From Eubacteriales bacterium (GTDB lineage Bacteria; Bacillota; Clostridia; Lachnospirales; Lachnospiraceae): a stretch of DNA of 64,000 nt. The DNA lies in assembly GCA_030536995.1 (NCBI GenBank), contig JAUNOY010000006.1, forward strand, positions 62,001 through 126,000, written 5' to 3'. The position numbers and the translations under genes were made by a program. Of this stretch, positions 50,463-59,213 are shown in pieces. The notes beneath the pieces were generated by a model. That model searched no databases and had not been told where the DNA came from. It saw only the letters and a program-made list of their open reading frames with translations. Position 1 is the stretch's first letter. Every line of letters begins with the position of its first letter.

Positions 50463-51971
50463 ATGGCAAAAGCAATTATGGTGCAGGGAACGATGTCCAA
50501 CGCAGGAAAAAGCCTTCTGGCAGCAGGGCTCTGCAGGATTTTTAAACAGGACGGCTATCGTGTGGCACCTTTTAAATCTCAGAATATGGCTCTTAATTCC
50601 TACATTACGGAAGATGGACTGGAGATGGGACGTGCTCAGGTGATGCAGGCGGAGGCTGCGGGAATTAAACCCTCCGTTTTTATGAATCCAATTCTCCTGA
50701 AGCCTACAAACGATGTGGGTTCTCAGGTCATCGTAAACGGAGAAGTTCTGGGGAATATGAGTGCAAGGGAGTATTTCCAATATAAAAAGAAGCTGATTCC
50801 GGATATTATGGAAGCATATCAGAAGCTTGCGGATACGCATGATATTATTGTGATTGAAGGAGCAGGAAGTCCGGCGGAAATCAATTTAAAAAGTGAAGAT
50901 ATTGTAAATATGGGAATGGCAAAGATGGCGAAAGCACCGGTACTCCTTGTTGGTGATATAGACAGAGGCGGGGTTTTTGCCCAGCTTATCGGTACAGTGG
51001 AGCTTCTGGAAGAGGATGAAAGAGCTATGGTAAAAGGGCTTATCATCAATAAGTTCAGAGGGGATAAATCCATTCTTGACCCTGGAGTGGAGATGCTGGA
51101 AGAGAAAAGCCATATTCCGGTTGTAGGTGTAGCACCCTATATGAATATTCAGGTAGAGGATGAAGATAGTCTTACAGAGCGTTTTCACAGTGGACAGAAG
51201 ACAGACCTGATTGATATTGCAGTTATTCGTATACCGAGAATTTCCAATTTTACAGACTTTAATCCGCTGGAAAGCATACCGGGTGTTTCTCTGCGTTATG
51301 TGAAAAATCCAGGGGAGCTGAAAAATCCGGATATGATTATTCTGCCCGGAACTAAAAATACCATGGAAGACCTGCTGTGGATGAGAGAAAGCGGAATGGA
51401 GGCTGCAGTTCTTAAAAAAGCAGCAGAGGGAAAGCTTATTTTCGGAATCTGCGGTGGTTATCAGATGTTGGGAGAGAGCCTGAGCGACCCATTCGGAGTA
51501 GAAGCAGGAGGAACTATTCGGGGGATGGGACTTCTTCCTATGGAAACTGTTTTTGCCCGTGAGAAAACAAGAACCAGGGTTTCCGGAGAGTTTTGCAGCC
51601 TGACAGGGGAGCTGTCGGCTTTAAGCGGAGCAAAGGTGGAAGGATATGAGATTCACATGGGAAAAACGCTGATTAAGGAAGAGGCAAAAAGAGCCGTAAT
51701 CTTAAAAGACCATGTGACAGGAGAGGAAAAGACAGACGGCGCGTATCTGGATAATGTATGCGGAACCTATGTTCACGGCGTGTTTGACAGGGAGGAAGCG
51801 GCAGAAGGAATCATCAGAGTGATTGGTGAGAAAAAGGGAATCGACGTCTCACAGATGGAGGGAATCGATTTTGCCGCATTTAAGGAGAGCCAGTATGATA
51901 TTCTTGCAGAAGAACTACGTAAACATCTGGATATGAAAAAAATATATGAGATTCTGGAGAAGGGAATATGA
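50463..51971 (+). CDS. cbiP: Cobyric acid synthase
   Basis: A 502-residue glutamine-dependent amidotransferase that amidates side chains b, d, e and g of adenosylcobyrinate diamide. It opens with the dethiobiotin synthetase-like P-loop [22 protein letters not shown], then [18 protein letters not shown], and [22 protein letters not shown]; the glutaminase nucleophile is the cysteine of [12 protein letters not shown] and the catalytic histidine lies in GTYVHGVFD. The stop overlaps the cbiC ATG (ATGA), so the two are coupled. Confidence 0.96.
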   Translation: MAKAIMVQGTMSNAGKSLLAAGLCRIFKQDGYRVAPFKSQNMALNSYITEDGLEMGRAQVMQAEAAGIKPSVFMNPILLKPTNDVGSQVIVNGEVLGNMSAREYFQYKKKLIPDIMEAYQKLADTHDIIVIEGAGSPAEINLKSEDIVNMGMAKMAKAPVLLVGDIDRGGVFAQLIGTVELLEEDERAMVKGLIINKFRGDKSILDPGVEMLEEKSHIPVVGVAPYMNIQVEDEDSLTERFHSGQKTDLIDIAVIRIPRISNFTDFNPLESIPGVSLRYVKNPGELKNPDMIILPGTKNTMEDLLWMRESGMEAAVLKKAAEGKLIFGICGGYQMLGESLSDPFGVEAGGTIRGMGLLPMETVFAREKTRTRVSGEFCSLTGELSALSGAKVEGYEIHMGKTLIKEEAKRAVILKDHVTGEEKTDGAYLDNVCGTYVHGVFDREEAAEGIIRVIGEKKGIDVSQMEGIDFAAFKESQYDILAEELRKHLDMKKIYEILEKGI

Positions 51972-52609
51972 AAGTAGAATTAGAAAATGTAAAACCGATG
52001 GATATTGAAAAGCGCAGCTTTGAGATTATCACAGAAGAGCTGGGAGATCTGGAGCTGATTCCAGGCACGGAACCTGTCGTAAAACGGTGCATCCACACAA
52101 GTGCGGATTTCGATTATGCTAAAAATCTGTGTTTTTCCGAACATGCGGTAGAAAAAGCAATAGAAGCAATAAAAAACGGAGCCTGTATCGTGACAGATAC
52201 CCAGATGGCAAAAGCCGGAATTAACAAACGGGCTCTTGCCAGATATGGAGGAGAGGTATACTGTTTTATGTCTGACGAGGATGTGGCGGAAATGGCAAAG
52301 AAAAATAAAACGACCAGAGCGACTGCAAGTATGGATAAGGCGGCGTTTCTTGACAGGAAACTGATTTTTGCCATCGGAAATGCGCCGACTGCTCTGGTTC
52401 GCCTTTATGAACTGATTCAGGAGGGAAAAATAAATCCTCAGTTAATTATCGGCGTTCCGGTAGGATTTGTAAATGTGGTACAATCCAAAGAACTGATTAT
52501 GGAGACAGAAACTCCGTATATTGTAGCGAGAGGACGAAAAGGAGGCAGTAACATTGCAGCCTGTATCTGCAATGCACTGCTTTATATGATTGACAATAAA
52601 AGAGATTAA
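51968..52609 (+). CDS. cbiC: Cobalt-precorrin-8X methylmutase
   Basis: A 213-residue CbiC, which moves the methyl group from C11 to C12 to give cobyrinate. Seen are [41 protein letters not shown] (the catalytic histidine in RCIHTSADF), [17 protein letters not shown] and [16 protein letters not shown]. It is the last gene of the riboswitch operon, which seems to end with no terminator before the convergent regulator gene: the two stop codons overlap by 4 bp. Confidence 0.95.
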   Translation: MKVELENVKPMDIEKRSFEIITEELGDLELIPGTEPVVKRCIHTSADFDYAKNLCFSEHAVEKAIEAIKNGACIVTDTQMAKAGINKRALARYGGEVYCFMSDEDVAEMAKKNKTTRATASMDKAAFLDRKLIFAIGNAPTALVRLYELIQEGKINPQLIIGVPVGFVNVVQSKELIMETETPYIVARGRKGGSNIAACICNALLYMIDNKRD

Positions 52610-53922
52610 ATTTGTGACAGTTCTTTCAGAAGCCGGCAGGCAGGAATGAAATCCTCTGCAGGCATGGAAGAGCAGGACAGAATGACAGTGACTTCTCCTT
52701 CAGATTCTTTGAGAAACTGAAGGCGGAGACCTTCTGATTTGGATTTTTCTATCAGAGAAGCTGCATTGTGGGGCGTTTGCAGAGTAAGAGCAAGGCTGGT
52801 ACCGGCAGCTCCAATCTGTACAGGAGCGTCTGAGCCGAAAATTTCTCTGACTGCAGAGAGAAGGCTTTTTAATTTCTGTGCATATAACCGCTTCAGTCTG
52901 CGGGTCTGTGAAGCCAGATGTCCGTCACGGATAAACTGACACAGAGCAATCTGTTCGGCTTTAGAAGCTGTCTGGTTATACCAGGCGGCTTTTTGGCGGT
53001 AAAGTGCAGAGAGATCAGGGGGCAGTACCATGAAGCTGATGCGTATGGAGGGAAGCAGAAGTCTGGAAAAAGTGCCGAGATAGACAACTCCTTTTCCGCC
53101 AGCAAGACTGAACAGAGAGGGCGTTGGTTTTTGGAGATAAACAAATTCATTTTCAAAATCATCCTCAATAATCAGGCTGCCTCTGGAAAAAGCGTGATGT
53201 AACAGTTCCAGTCTACGGGAGACAGGCATAATCTCGCCCCATTTTGTCATGTGTGCGGGGGAAACGTAAATAACATCGCTGTTTTTGTTTCTGTATGTAA
53301 TCCGGAAACCGTAATCTTCAAATATCGTACTGCCCTGAATGAAGGAGGGAGTAGGGAAAGATACATTCTTTTTTTCCTTCAGGAGAGGACAGAGAATATG
53401 GAGAAGGCTTTGAATACCGGCGCCTATTACAATATCGTCTGCACTGCACAGGATATTCCTGTGCTCTCGAATGTAGTCTGCCAGCGTACAGCGAAGATCC
53501 CATTCGCCCTGAGGTTCGCCGTAGGAGAGAAGACGGTCATCCTGACGCAGAGCGCTTTTAATATAACGTCTCCACAAATCAAAGCGAAAACTTTCTCTGT
53601 CAACGCCGCTGGATGCGAAATCATAGAGGTATTCTGGCTCTTTGTCAGGCTTTTCTCTGGCAGGCAGGATATGGCGGGCTGCAATATCAGTCACATAATA
53701 TCCGCTTTGAGCTTTAGCAATAATGTAACCGTCGGCAGCGAGCTGGAGGTAGGCGTTTTCAATGGTGGTACGGCTTAATTTGAGTTCCTGTGAGCATTTC
53801 CTGAGAGAGGGCATTTTGCTTCCGGAAGGAAGTTTTTGCTCCAGAATCAGATTTTTATAATAGTGATACACTTCCAGATATAAATGTTCTGTTTTGTTTT
53901 TTCTGTCTAATTGAAGTTTCAT
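52606..53922 (-). CDS. MocR-type GntR/aminotransferase-fold regulator, PLP lysine replaced
   Basis: A 438-residue MocR-family regulator. Residues 1-75 are the winged helix GntR domain (YYKNLILEQKLPSGSKMPSLRKCSQELKLSRTTIENAYLQL); the rest resembles fold-type I aminotransferases, with IEDDFENEF and SPAHMTKWGEIMPVSRRLELL. The position of the PLP-binding lysine, normally GTFSKxLxPxLR, reads GTFSRLLLPSIR, that is Arg287. It therefore may not hold PLP covalently. ATG 53922 has AAGAGGT upstream. It is divergent from the hem operon and its C-terminal codons overlap cbiC, so it is probably the tetrapyrrole operon regulator. Confidence 0.9.
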   Translation of the reverse strand: MKLQLDRKNKTEHLYLEVYHYYKNLILEQKLPSGSKMPSLRKCSQELKLSRTTIENAYLQLAADGYIIAKAQSGYYVTDIAARHILPAREKPDKEPEYLYDFASSGVDRESFRFDLWRRYIKSALRQDDRLLSYGEPQGEWDLRCTLADYIREHRNILCSADDIVIGAGIQSLLHILCPLLKEKKNVSFPTPSFIQGSTIFEDYGFRITYRNKNSDVIYVSPAHMTKWGEIMPVSRRLELLHHAFSRGSLIIEDDFENEFVYLQKPTPSLFSLAGGKGVVYLGTFSRLLLPSIRISFMVLPPDLSALYRQKAAWYNQTASKAEQIALCQFIRDGHLASQTRRLKRLYAQKLKSLLSAVREIFGSDAPVQIGAAGTSLALTLQTPHNAASLIEKSKSEGLRLQFLKESEGEVTVILSCSSMPAEDFIPACRLLKELSQI

Positions 53923-54031
53923 AACTGACCTCTTAAAATTTGTTGAAATAGATAAAATAAAAAGGTACAAAAATTATTGTATAACACAGGAACCATTTCC
54001 GTCAAGACTGCTGTTTACCAGACAGTTACGA

Positions 54032-54060
54032 TTGACATTAATATAAGAACTGTTTATGAT
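54032..54060 (+). promoter_or_regulatory. Promoter of the hem operon
   Basis: TTGACA (54032-54037), 17 nt spacer, TATGAT (54055-54060). Confidence 0.8.
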
Positions 54061-54087
54061 ATTACTGTGAAGGTAATGGTTTATCAT
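54052..54087 (+). promoter_or_regulatory. Possible MocR-type operator at the hem promoter
   Basis: Direct repeats GTTTATGAT (54052-54060) and GTTTATCAT (54079-54087), 27 bp apart, enclose an inverted repeat ATTAC (54061-54065) / GTAAT (54073-54077). They overlap the -10 and start point, where a repressor would act. MocR proteins often bind direct repeats. Inference from pattern only. Confidence 0.4.
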
Positions 54088-54117
54088 GAAAAATTGAATT
54101 CACGAAGGAGAAAAGCA

Positions 54118-55347
54118 ATGAGCATTTCCATGATTGGGATTGACCATACAGCCGCGTCTGTGGATATTCGCGCAGTTTTTGCATTTACCCGCAAAAATGT
54201 AGGCGAGGCTATGGAAAAAATAAAAGAGAAAAAGGGAATTCACGGATGTATTATCCTGTCCACTTGTAATCGTCTGGAGGTATGGGCGAGTATGGAAGAT
54301 GACAGTGATATTTCTCTGTATGACTGTCTGTGTGAGGTGAAAGGCGTCCGGGATGCTTCCTATTATCAATATTTCGTGGAGCGGAAAGAGAAAGAAGCTG
54401 CAGAGCATCTTTTTTATCTGACTGCAGGTCTGAAATCTCAGATTATGGGAGAGGATCAGATTCTTACGCAGGTTAAGGATGCTCTTAATCTGGCAAGGGA
54501 ACATTTTGCTGCAGACGGCGTGCTGGAGGTTCTGTTCCGTATGGCAGTGACAGCCGGGAAAAAAATCAAGACAGAGGTGCCTTTTTCTCACGGGAATCCT
54601 TCGGTCATTCATCAGGCTGTGAAATTTCTGGCATCTCAGGGATATTCGCTTCGTAACAAGGTATGCATGGTAATTGGAAACGGCGAGATGGGAAAGGTAG
54701 CGGCTCAGGTATTAAAAGAAGCCGGAGCCGACGTTACAGTGACAATACGCCAGTACAGAAGCGGTATGGTAAATATCCCCTTTGGATGTAAGAGAATCAA
54801 TTACGGAGAAAGAATGGATTATTTGCCAAAATGTGATCTGGTGGTGAGCGCCACAGCAAGCCCGAATTTTACTTTACGGGAGGAGCTGTTTGAGCAAATA
54901 AAGCTGCAAAAAACGCTGATTCTCATTGATTTAGCAGTGCCGAGAGATATTGAACCTGAGATAGGAAGGATGGAAGGAGTCACCCTTTACGATATGGACA
55001 GTTTCCATACCGATGAGATACAGGCGGAGCTGCAGGAGCATCTGACGGCTGCCGGGACTATTGTGCAGGCACACATGGACGAATTTTACCAGTGGTTTGA
55101 CGGGCGTGATGTGATTCCCAGAATTCAGGAAATCAAAGAAGATGCAGTTCAGGACCTAAACCTTCGTATTATGAAAATACTGAAGAACACACCGATGGAA
55201 GAAATAGACAGAGAGCGCCTTTTGAAAGCAGTGGATACGGCTGCCGGGAAGGTGGTAAATAAGCTGATTTTCGGTCTTCGTGACAGCCTGAATCAGGAAG
55301 CTTTCCTGGAGTGTGTTGCAGGACTGGAGAAATTATATGAAGATTAA
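54118..55347 (+). CDS. hemA: Glutamyl-tRNA reductase
   Basis: A 409-residue enzyme of the C5 pathway that reduces glutamyl-tRNA to glutamate-1-semialdehyde with NADPH. The N-terminal catalytic domain contains SMIGIDHTAASVDIRAVFAF and the active-site cysteine in ILSTCNRLEVWA; HLFYLTAGLKSQIMGEDQIL is the tRNA-linked region; the NADPH domain has VIGNGEMGKVAAQVLKEAGA; a C-terminal dimerisation helix follows. ATG 54118 has GAAGGAG upstream; the open frame reaches back to 53977 across the promoter and is not used. It is first in the hem operon. Confidence 0.95.
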   Translation: MSISMIGIDHTAASVDIRAVFAFTRKNVGEAMEKIKEKKGIHGCIILSTCNRLEVWASMEDDSDISLYDCLCEVKGVRDASYYQYFVERKEKEAAEHLFYLTAGLKSQIMGEDQILTQVKDALNLAREHFAADGVLEVLFRMAVTAGKKIKTEVPFSHGNPSVIHQAVKFLASQGYSLRNKVCMVIGNGEMGKVAAQVLKEAGADVTVTIRQYRSGMVNIPFGCKRINYGERMDYLPKCDLVVSATASPNFTLREELFEQIKLQKTLILIDLAVPRDIEPEIGRMEGVTLYDMDSFHTDEIQAELQEHLTAAGTIVQAHMDEFYQWFDGRDVIPRIQEIKEDAVQDLNLRIMKILKNTPMEEIDRERLLKAVDTAAGKVVNKLIFGLRDSLNQEAFLECVAGLEKLYED

Positions 55348-55819
55348 AAATTATTTTCCAATGTTTGTGGATTTATCAGATAAAAAGATTGTGGTAGTGG
55401 GAGGCGGAACGATTGCTGCGAGACGGGTAAAAACCCTGCTTTCCTTTACCAGAAATATATCCGTTGTTGCAGCGCAGGCGTCGCCGGAGATTCTGGAGCT
55501 TGGGAAAGCAGGACTTATTGATCTGAGGGTACGCCCTGTGAAAAGAAGCGATTTTTCCACTGCTTATATGGTGATTGCAGCGACGAATGACAGAAAATTA
55601 AATGACGATATTTACAGGGTGTGCAAAAAAGAGGGAATCTATGTAAATGTAGCCAGTGACAGAGAGAAATGCGATTTTTATTTTCCGGGAATCGTTATGG
55701 AGGATGAGCTCGTGGTAGGAATTACAGCCAGCGGTCTTGACCACAAGAAGGCGAAAAGAGTCCGGGAAGAAATTCAGAGTGTTCTGGAAAGAATCCAGAA
55801 GGAGGAGAATGATGGATAA
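55337..55819 (+). CDS. Precorrin-2 dehydrogenase / sirohydrochlorin synthase (SirC/CysG N-terminal type)
   Basis: A 160-residue NAD-dependent dehydrogenase converting precorrin-2 to sirohydrochlorin. The Rossmann motif is KIVVVGGGTIAARRVKTLL; MVIAATNDRKLND and NVASDREKCDFYFPGIV are the CysG N-terminal signatures. It is shorter than Met8/CysG proteins and lacks a clear chelatase C-domain, ending at a short helix. ATG 55337 with GGAGAAAT upstream overlaps the end of hemA. Sirohydrochlorin is the point where siroheme and anaerobic cobalamin synthesis divide, which fits the adjacent cobA-hemD fusion. Confidence 0.9.
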   Translation: MKIKNYFPMFVDLSDKKIVVVGGGTIAARRVKTLLSFTRNISVVAAQASPEILELGKAGLIDLRVRPVKRSDFSTAYMVIAATNDRKLNDDIYRVCKKEGIYVNVASDREKCDFYFPGIVMEDELVVGITASGLDHKKAKRVREEIQSVLERIQKEENDG

Positions 55820-56705
55820 GCTTATAATAGGCAGCAGAGACAGCGCCCTTGCTGTACTGCAGAGCGAGATGGTAAGAAACTGGCTTGTGAAGAAAAATCC
55901 GGATATGGACGTGGAGATTCTTACTATGAAAACCACAGGAGATCTGATTCTTGACCGTACGCTGGATAAGATAGGCGGAAAGGGACTTTTTGTAAAAGAG
56001 CTTGATCGTGCGCTTCTTGATGGAAGAAGCCATATTTCCGTACACAGTTTAAAGGATATGCCCATGGAGGTTTCAGAGGAGCTTCCGCTTCTTGCTTTTT
56101 CCCAAAGGGAAGATGCAAGGGACGTTCTTGTTTTGCCTAGGGGAGTGTCAGAACTTGATAAAAAGAAGCCGCTGGGGTGTTCCAGCTTAAGGAGAACCCT
56201 GCAGTTAAAAGAACTGTACCCGGATATGGAAGTGAAAAGTATCCGGGGGAATTTACAGACAAGGCTCCGTAAACTGGATGCAGGAGAATACTCCGGTTTG
56301 ATTCTTGCAGCAGCAGGTTTGAAGCGCCTGGGACTGGAGGAAAGAATTTGCAGGTATTTTACTCCGGATGAAATAATTCCGGCAGCCGGCCAGGGGATTC
56401 TTGCCGTACAGGGGCGCAGGGGATTGGATTACAGTTGTCTGGCTGGATATTGTGACGAAAATGCATGGATTTGCGGAAACGCAGAACGCGCATATGTTCG
56501 TTTTCTTAACGGAGGCTGCTCTTCTCCTGTAGCGGCTTTTGCACAGACAGACGGAGAGTCTATTCACATCAGGGGACTTTATTATAACGAAGAAGATGCA
56601 ACATGGAGAAGGGGCGACATCCGTGGGTCTGCAAAAGACGGGGAAGCTCTTGGAATCGCTCTTGCAAAAGAGCTGAAGGAATCCTGTAAAGGCGGTGACA
56701 GATAA
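55812..56705 (+). CDS. hemC: Porphobilinogen deaminase (hydroxymethylbilane synthase)
   Basis: A 297-residue enzyme joining four porphobilinogens into hydroxymethylbilane. LIIGSRDSALAVLQSEMVRNWL, DKIGGKGLFVKELDRALLDG, SVHSLKDMPME and LGCSSLRRTLQLKELYPDMEVKSIRGNLQTRL are family motifs; the dipyrromethane cofactor cysteine is in FLNGGCSSPVAAFA. Two ATGs stand together (55809, 55812); the second has the better distance to GGAGGAG. It overlaps sirC by 8 bp and the next gene by one base (TAATG). Confidence 0.95.
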   Translation: MDKLIIGSRDSALAVLQSEMVRNWLVKKNPDMDVEILTMKTTGDLILDRTLDKIGGKGLFVKELDRALLDGRSHISVHSLKDMPMEVSEELPLLAFSQREDARDVLVLPRGVSELDKKKPLGCSSLRRTLQLKELYPDMEVKSIRGNLQTRLRKLDAGEYSGLILAAAGLKRLGLEERICRYFTPDEIIPAAGQGILAVQGRRGLDYSCLAGYCDENAWICGNAERAYVRFLNGGCSSPVAAFAQTDGESIHIRGLYYNEEDATWRRGDIRGSAKDGEALGIALAKELKESCKGGDR

Positions 56706-58216
56706 TGGCGGTTGGAAAAGTTTGGCTGGTAGGCGCAGGTCCGGGAGATATCGGACTTTTTACTCTTAAGGGAATGGAAATCCTGCAACAAGCAGAGGTG
56801 GTAGTTTATGACAGTCTGGTGGGCCAGGGAGTTCTGGCAAAAATTCCTGAGACAGCCCGTCTTATCAACGTAGGAAAAAGGGCAAGTCATCACACCATGG
56901 TACAGGAGGAGATTAATAAAGTTCTTCTGGAAGAAGCACAGAAGGGATATAGAGTTGTAAGATTAAAAGGGGGTGATCCCTTCCTTTTCGGAAGAGGAGG
57001 AGAGGAACTGGAGCTCCTGACGGAACATGGAATTCCCTATGAAATTGTTCCGGGAATTACGTCCCCGCTCGCAGTTCCTGCCTATAATGGAATTCCGGTG
57101 ACGCACCGTGATTTCTGCTCTTCTCTTCATATTATTACAGGTCATAAACGGGCAGGGCAGAAGTATGATATTGATTTCGAAGCTCTGGTACGAACAAAGG
57201 GAACTCTTGTTTTTCTTATGGGGATTGCATCTCTTGGAGATATCTGTCAGGGGCTTATGGATGCCGGAATGGATAAGGATATGCCTGCAGCCGTGCTTCA
57301 GAAGGGAACTACTGCAGGACAGAAGAGAGTGACGGCAACTGTTTCGACTCTGAGAGAAGAAACACAGAGGCAGGGGATTGAAACGCCTGCGATTATTGTA
57401 GTAGGCAGGGTATGCGAGCTGGCGGACAGATTTTGCTGGCATGAGAAACTTCCTCTTTTTGGGTGGAAGGTGCTTGTTACAAGACCGAGGCAGCACAGCT
57501 CCAAAACTGCGGCTCTTTTAAGAGAAAAGGGAGCGGAGGTACTGGAACTGCCGTCCATCTGTACCGTTCCTGTGGAGGATAAGAGCGCTCTTTATGAAGC
57601 GTTTGACTGCTTAGATGAGTACCAGTGGCTTATTTTTACAAGCCCTACAGGAGTGGAAGTCTTTTTTGAAGAGCTTGGGAAAGCAGAGAAAGACGTCCGT
57701 GCTCTGGGAAATGTAAAGCTGGCAGTAATCGGAGAGGGAACAAAGAAGAAATTAAAGGAAAAAGGGCTTTTCGCAGATTTCCTTCCTTCTGTTTATGACG
57801 GGGATACTCTTGGAAAGGAGCTTTCCGCACGTTTAGAGGGCGGAGAAAAAATTCTGATTCCAAGAGCAGAGGCAGGAAACTTAAATCTGGTTGCAGCTCT
57901 TGAAAATAAGGGCGCCATTGTACACGATGTTCCTACATACCGCACTGTTTACAAAAAGAGTCGCCTGATAGATGAAAAGAAAGAGTTTGAGGCAGGCGAG
58001 ATTGACTGCGTGGTATTTACCAGCGCTTCGACAGTGAAAGGTTTCGTGGAAGGATGCAGCGGGATTGATTTTACAAAGGTGCGCGCCGCATGTATCGGAA
58101 AGCAGACAAAGGAGGCTGCAGATGCATATGGTATGAAAACCTGTATGGCAGAAAAAGCAACAATAGAAAGTTTGATTGCCCTTGTTATAAAGATGAAAGA
58201 CAGTCAGGCGGATTAA
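56705..58216 (+). CDS. cobA-hemD: Fusion of uroporphyrinogen-III C-methyltransferase and uroporphyrinogen-III synthase
   Basis: A 503-residue bifunctional protein. Residues 1 to about 240 are the SUMT (CobA) methylase: KVWLVGAGPGDIGLFTLKGMEILQQAEVVVYDSLV, VVRLKGGDPFLFGRGGEE and GIPVTHRDFCSSLHIITGH. Residues about 250-503 are HemD: KVLVTRPRQHSSKTAALLREKGAEVLELPSI, WLIFTSPTGVEVFFEEL, VFTSASTVKGFVE. Hydroxymethylbilane is closed to uroporphyrinogen III and methylated to precorrin-2 by one polypeptide. The fusion is common in Firmicutes with B12 or siroheme pathways. It is one base overlapped with hemC. Confidence 0.95.
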   Translation: MAVGKVWLVGAGPGDIGLFTLKGMEILQQAEVVVYDSLVGQGVLAKIPETARLINVGKRASHHTMVQEEINKVLLEEAQKGYRVVRLKGGDPFLFGRGGEELELLTEHGIPYEIVPGITSPLAVPAYNGIPVTHRDFCSSLHIITGHKRAGQKYDIDFEALVRTKGTLVFLMGIASLGDICQGLMDAGMDKDMPAAVLQKGTTAGQKRVTATVSTLREETQRQGIETPAIIVVGRVCELADRFCWHEKLPLFGWKVLVTRPRQHSSKTAALLREKGAEVLELPSICTVPVEDKSALYEAFDCLDEYQWLIFTSPTGVEVFFEELGKAEKDVRALGNVKLAVIGEGTKKKLKEKGLFADFLPSVYDGDTLGKELSARLEGGEKILIPRAEAGNLNLVAALENKGAIVHDVPTYRTVYKKSRLIDEKKEFEAGEIDCVVFTSASTVKGFVEGCSGIDFTKVRAACIGKQTKEAADAYGMKTCMAEKATIESLIALVIKMKDSQAD

Positions 58217-58229
58217 AGGAGAAAAAAAT

Positions 58230-59213
58230 ATGGATTTAATTCAGAGACCAAGAAGATTAAGAGGCAGCGAAACTTTAAGAAAAATGGTAAGAGAAACAAG
58301 AATGGACAAATCTTCCCTGATTTATCCCCTGTTTGTGAAAGAAGGAACAGGTATTGAAGAGGAGATTCCTTCTATGGAAGGACAGTTCCGCTACAGCGTG
58401 GACAGGCTTCCCTATGAATTGGAGCGTCTTACAAAGGCAGGAGTAAGCAGCGTCATGCTTTTCGGCATTCCGGATCACAAGGACGAGGTGGGAAGCGGAG
58501 CCTATGCTTCTGACGGAATTGTACAGAGAGCGCTGGAGGAGGCAAAGAAGCAGTTTCCGGAGCTTTATTACATTACAGATGTGTGTATGTGTGAATACAC
58601 TTCTCACGGTCACTGCGGTGTGCTCTGCGGACATGAGGTAGAAAACGATGCCACGCTGGAGCTTCTGGCAAAGACAGCGCTCTCCCATGTACAGGCAGGG
58701 GCAGATATGGTTGCGCCCTCCGATATGATGGACGGCCGTGTCCGCGCCATTCGTGAAACAATGGATGCAAATGGTTACAAGGAAACTCCGATTATGTCCT
58801 ATGCGGTGAAATATGCGTCTGCTTTTTATGGCCCGTTTCGCGATGCAGCAGGTTCTGCTCCGGCTTTTGGCGACAGAAAGAGCTATCAGATGGATTTCCA
58901 CAACAGACGGGAAGGGATGAAGGAAGCGCTTACCGATATTGAGGAAGGCGCAGATATCATTATGGTAAAACCTGCCCTTTCCTATCTTGATATTGTATCT
59001 GAGGTATCAAAGGCAACGAATGTTCCGGTTGCCGCTTACAGCGTCAGCGGTGAGTATGCCATGGTAAAGGCTGCGGCAAAAATGGGCTGGATTGACGAGG
59101 AAAGAATTATCTGTGAGATGGCAGTGGGAACATACCGCGCAGGCGCACAGATTTATCTGACATACTTTGCAAAAGAACTGGCAGGATTTATGGATGAAGG
59201 GAGAATCGGCTGA
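58230..59213 (+). CDS. hemB: Delta-aminolevulinic acid dehydratase (porphobilinogen synthase)
   Basis: A 327-residue enzyme that condenses two 5-aminolevulinates to porphobilinogen. Signatures are RPRRLRGSETLRKMVRETRM at the start, the zinc-type site DVCMCEYTSHGHCG (three cysteines), SYAVKYASAFYGPFRDAAGSAP with one Schiff-base lysine, and MVKPALSYLDIV with the second. Cysteines indicate a zinc-dependent rather than magnesium-only enzyme. AAAGGAGAAAAA precedes the ATG. Its TGA overlaps the hemL ATG by one base. Confidence 0.96.
   Translation: MDLIQRPRRLRGSETLRKMVRETRMDKSSLIYPLFVKEGTGIEEEIPSMEGQFRYSVDRLPYELERLTKAGVSSVMLFGIPDHKDEVGSGAYASDGIVQRALEEAKKQFPELYYITDVCMCEYTSHGHCGVLCGHEVENDATLELLAKTALSHVQAGADMVAPSDMMDGRVRAIRETMDANGYKETPIMSYAVKYASAFYGPFRDAAGSAPAFGDRKSYQMDFHNRREGMKEALTDIEEGADIIMVKPALSYLDIVSEVSKATNVPVAAYSVSGEYAMVKAAAKMGWIDEERIICEMAVGTYRAGAQIYLTYFAKELAGFMDEGRIG

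Noticed and set aside
41323-52609. Nickel/cobalt transporter genes within the B12 cluster
   Set aside because: No cbiM, cbiN, cbiQ or cbiO type gene is present; the five-gene importer at 10 kb is too far away to be assigned to cobalt.
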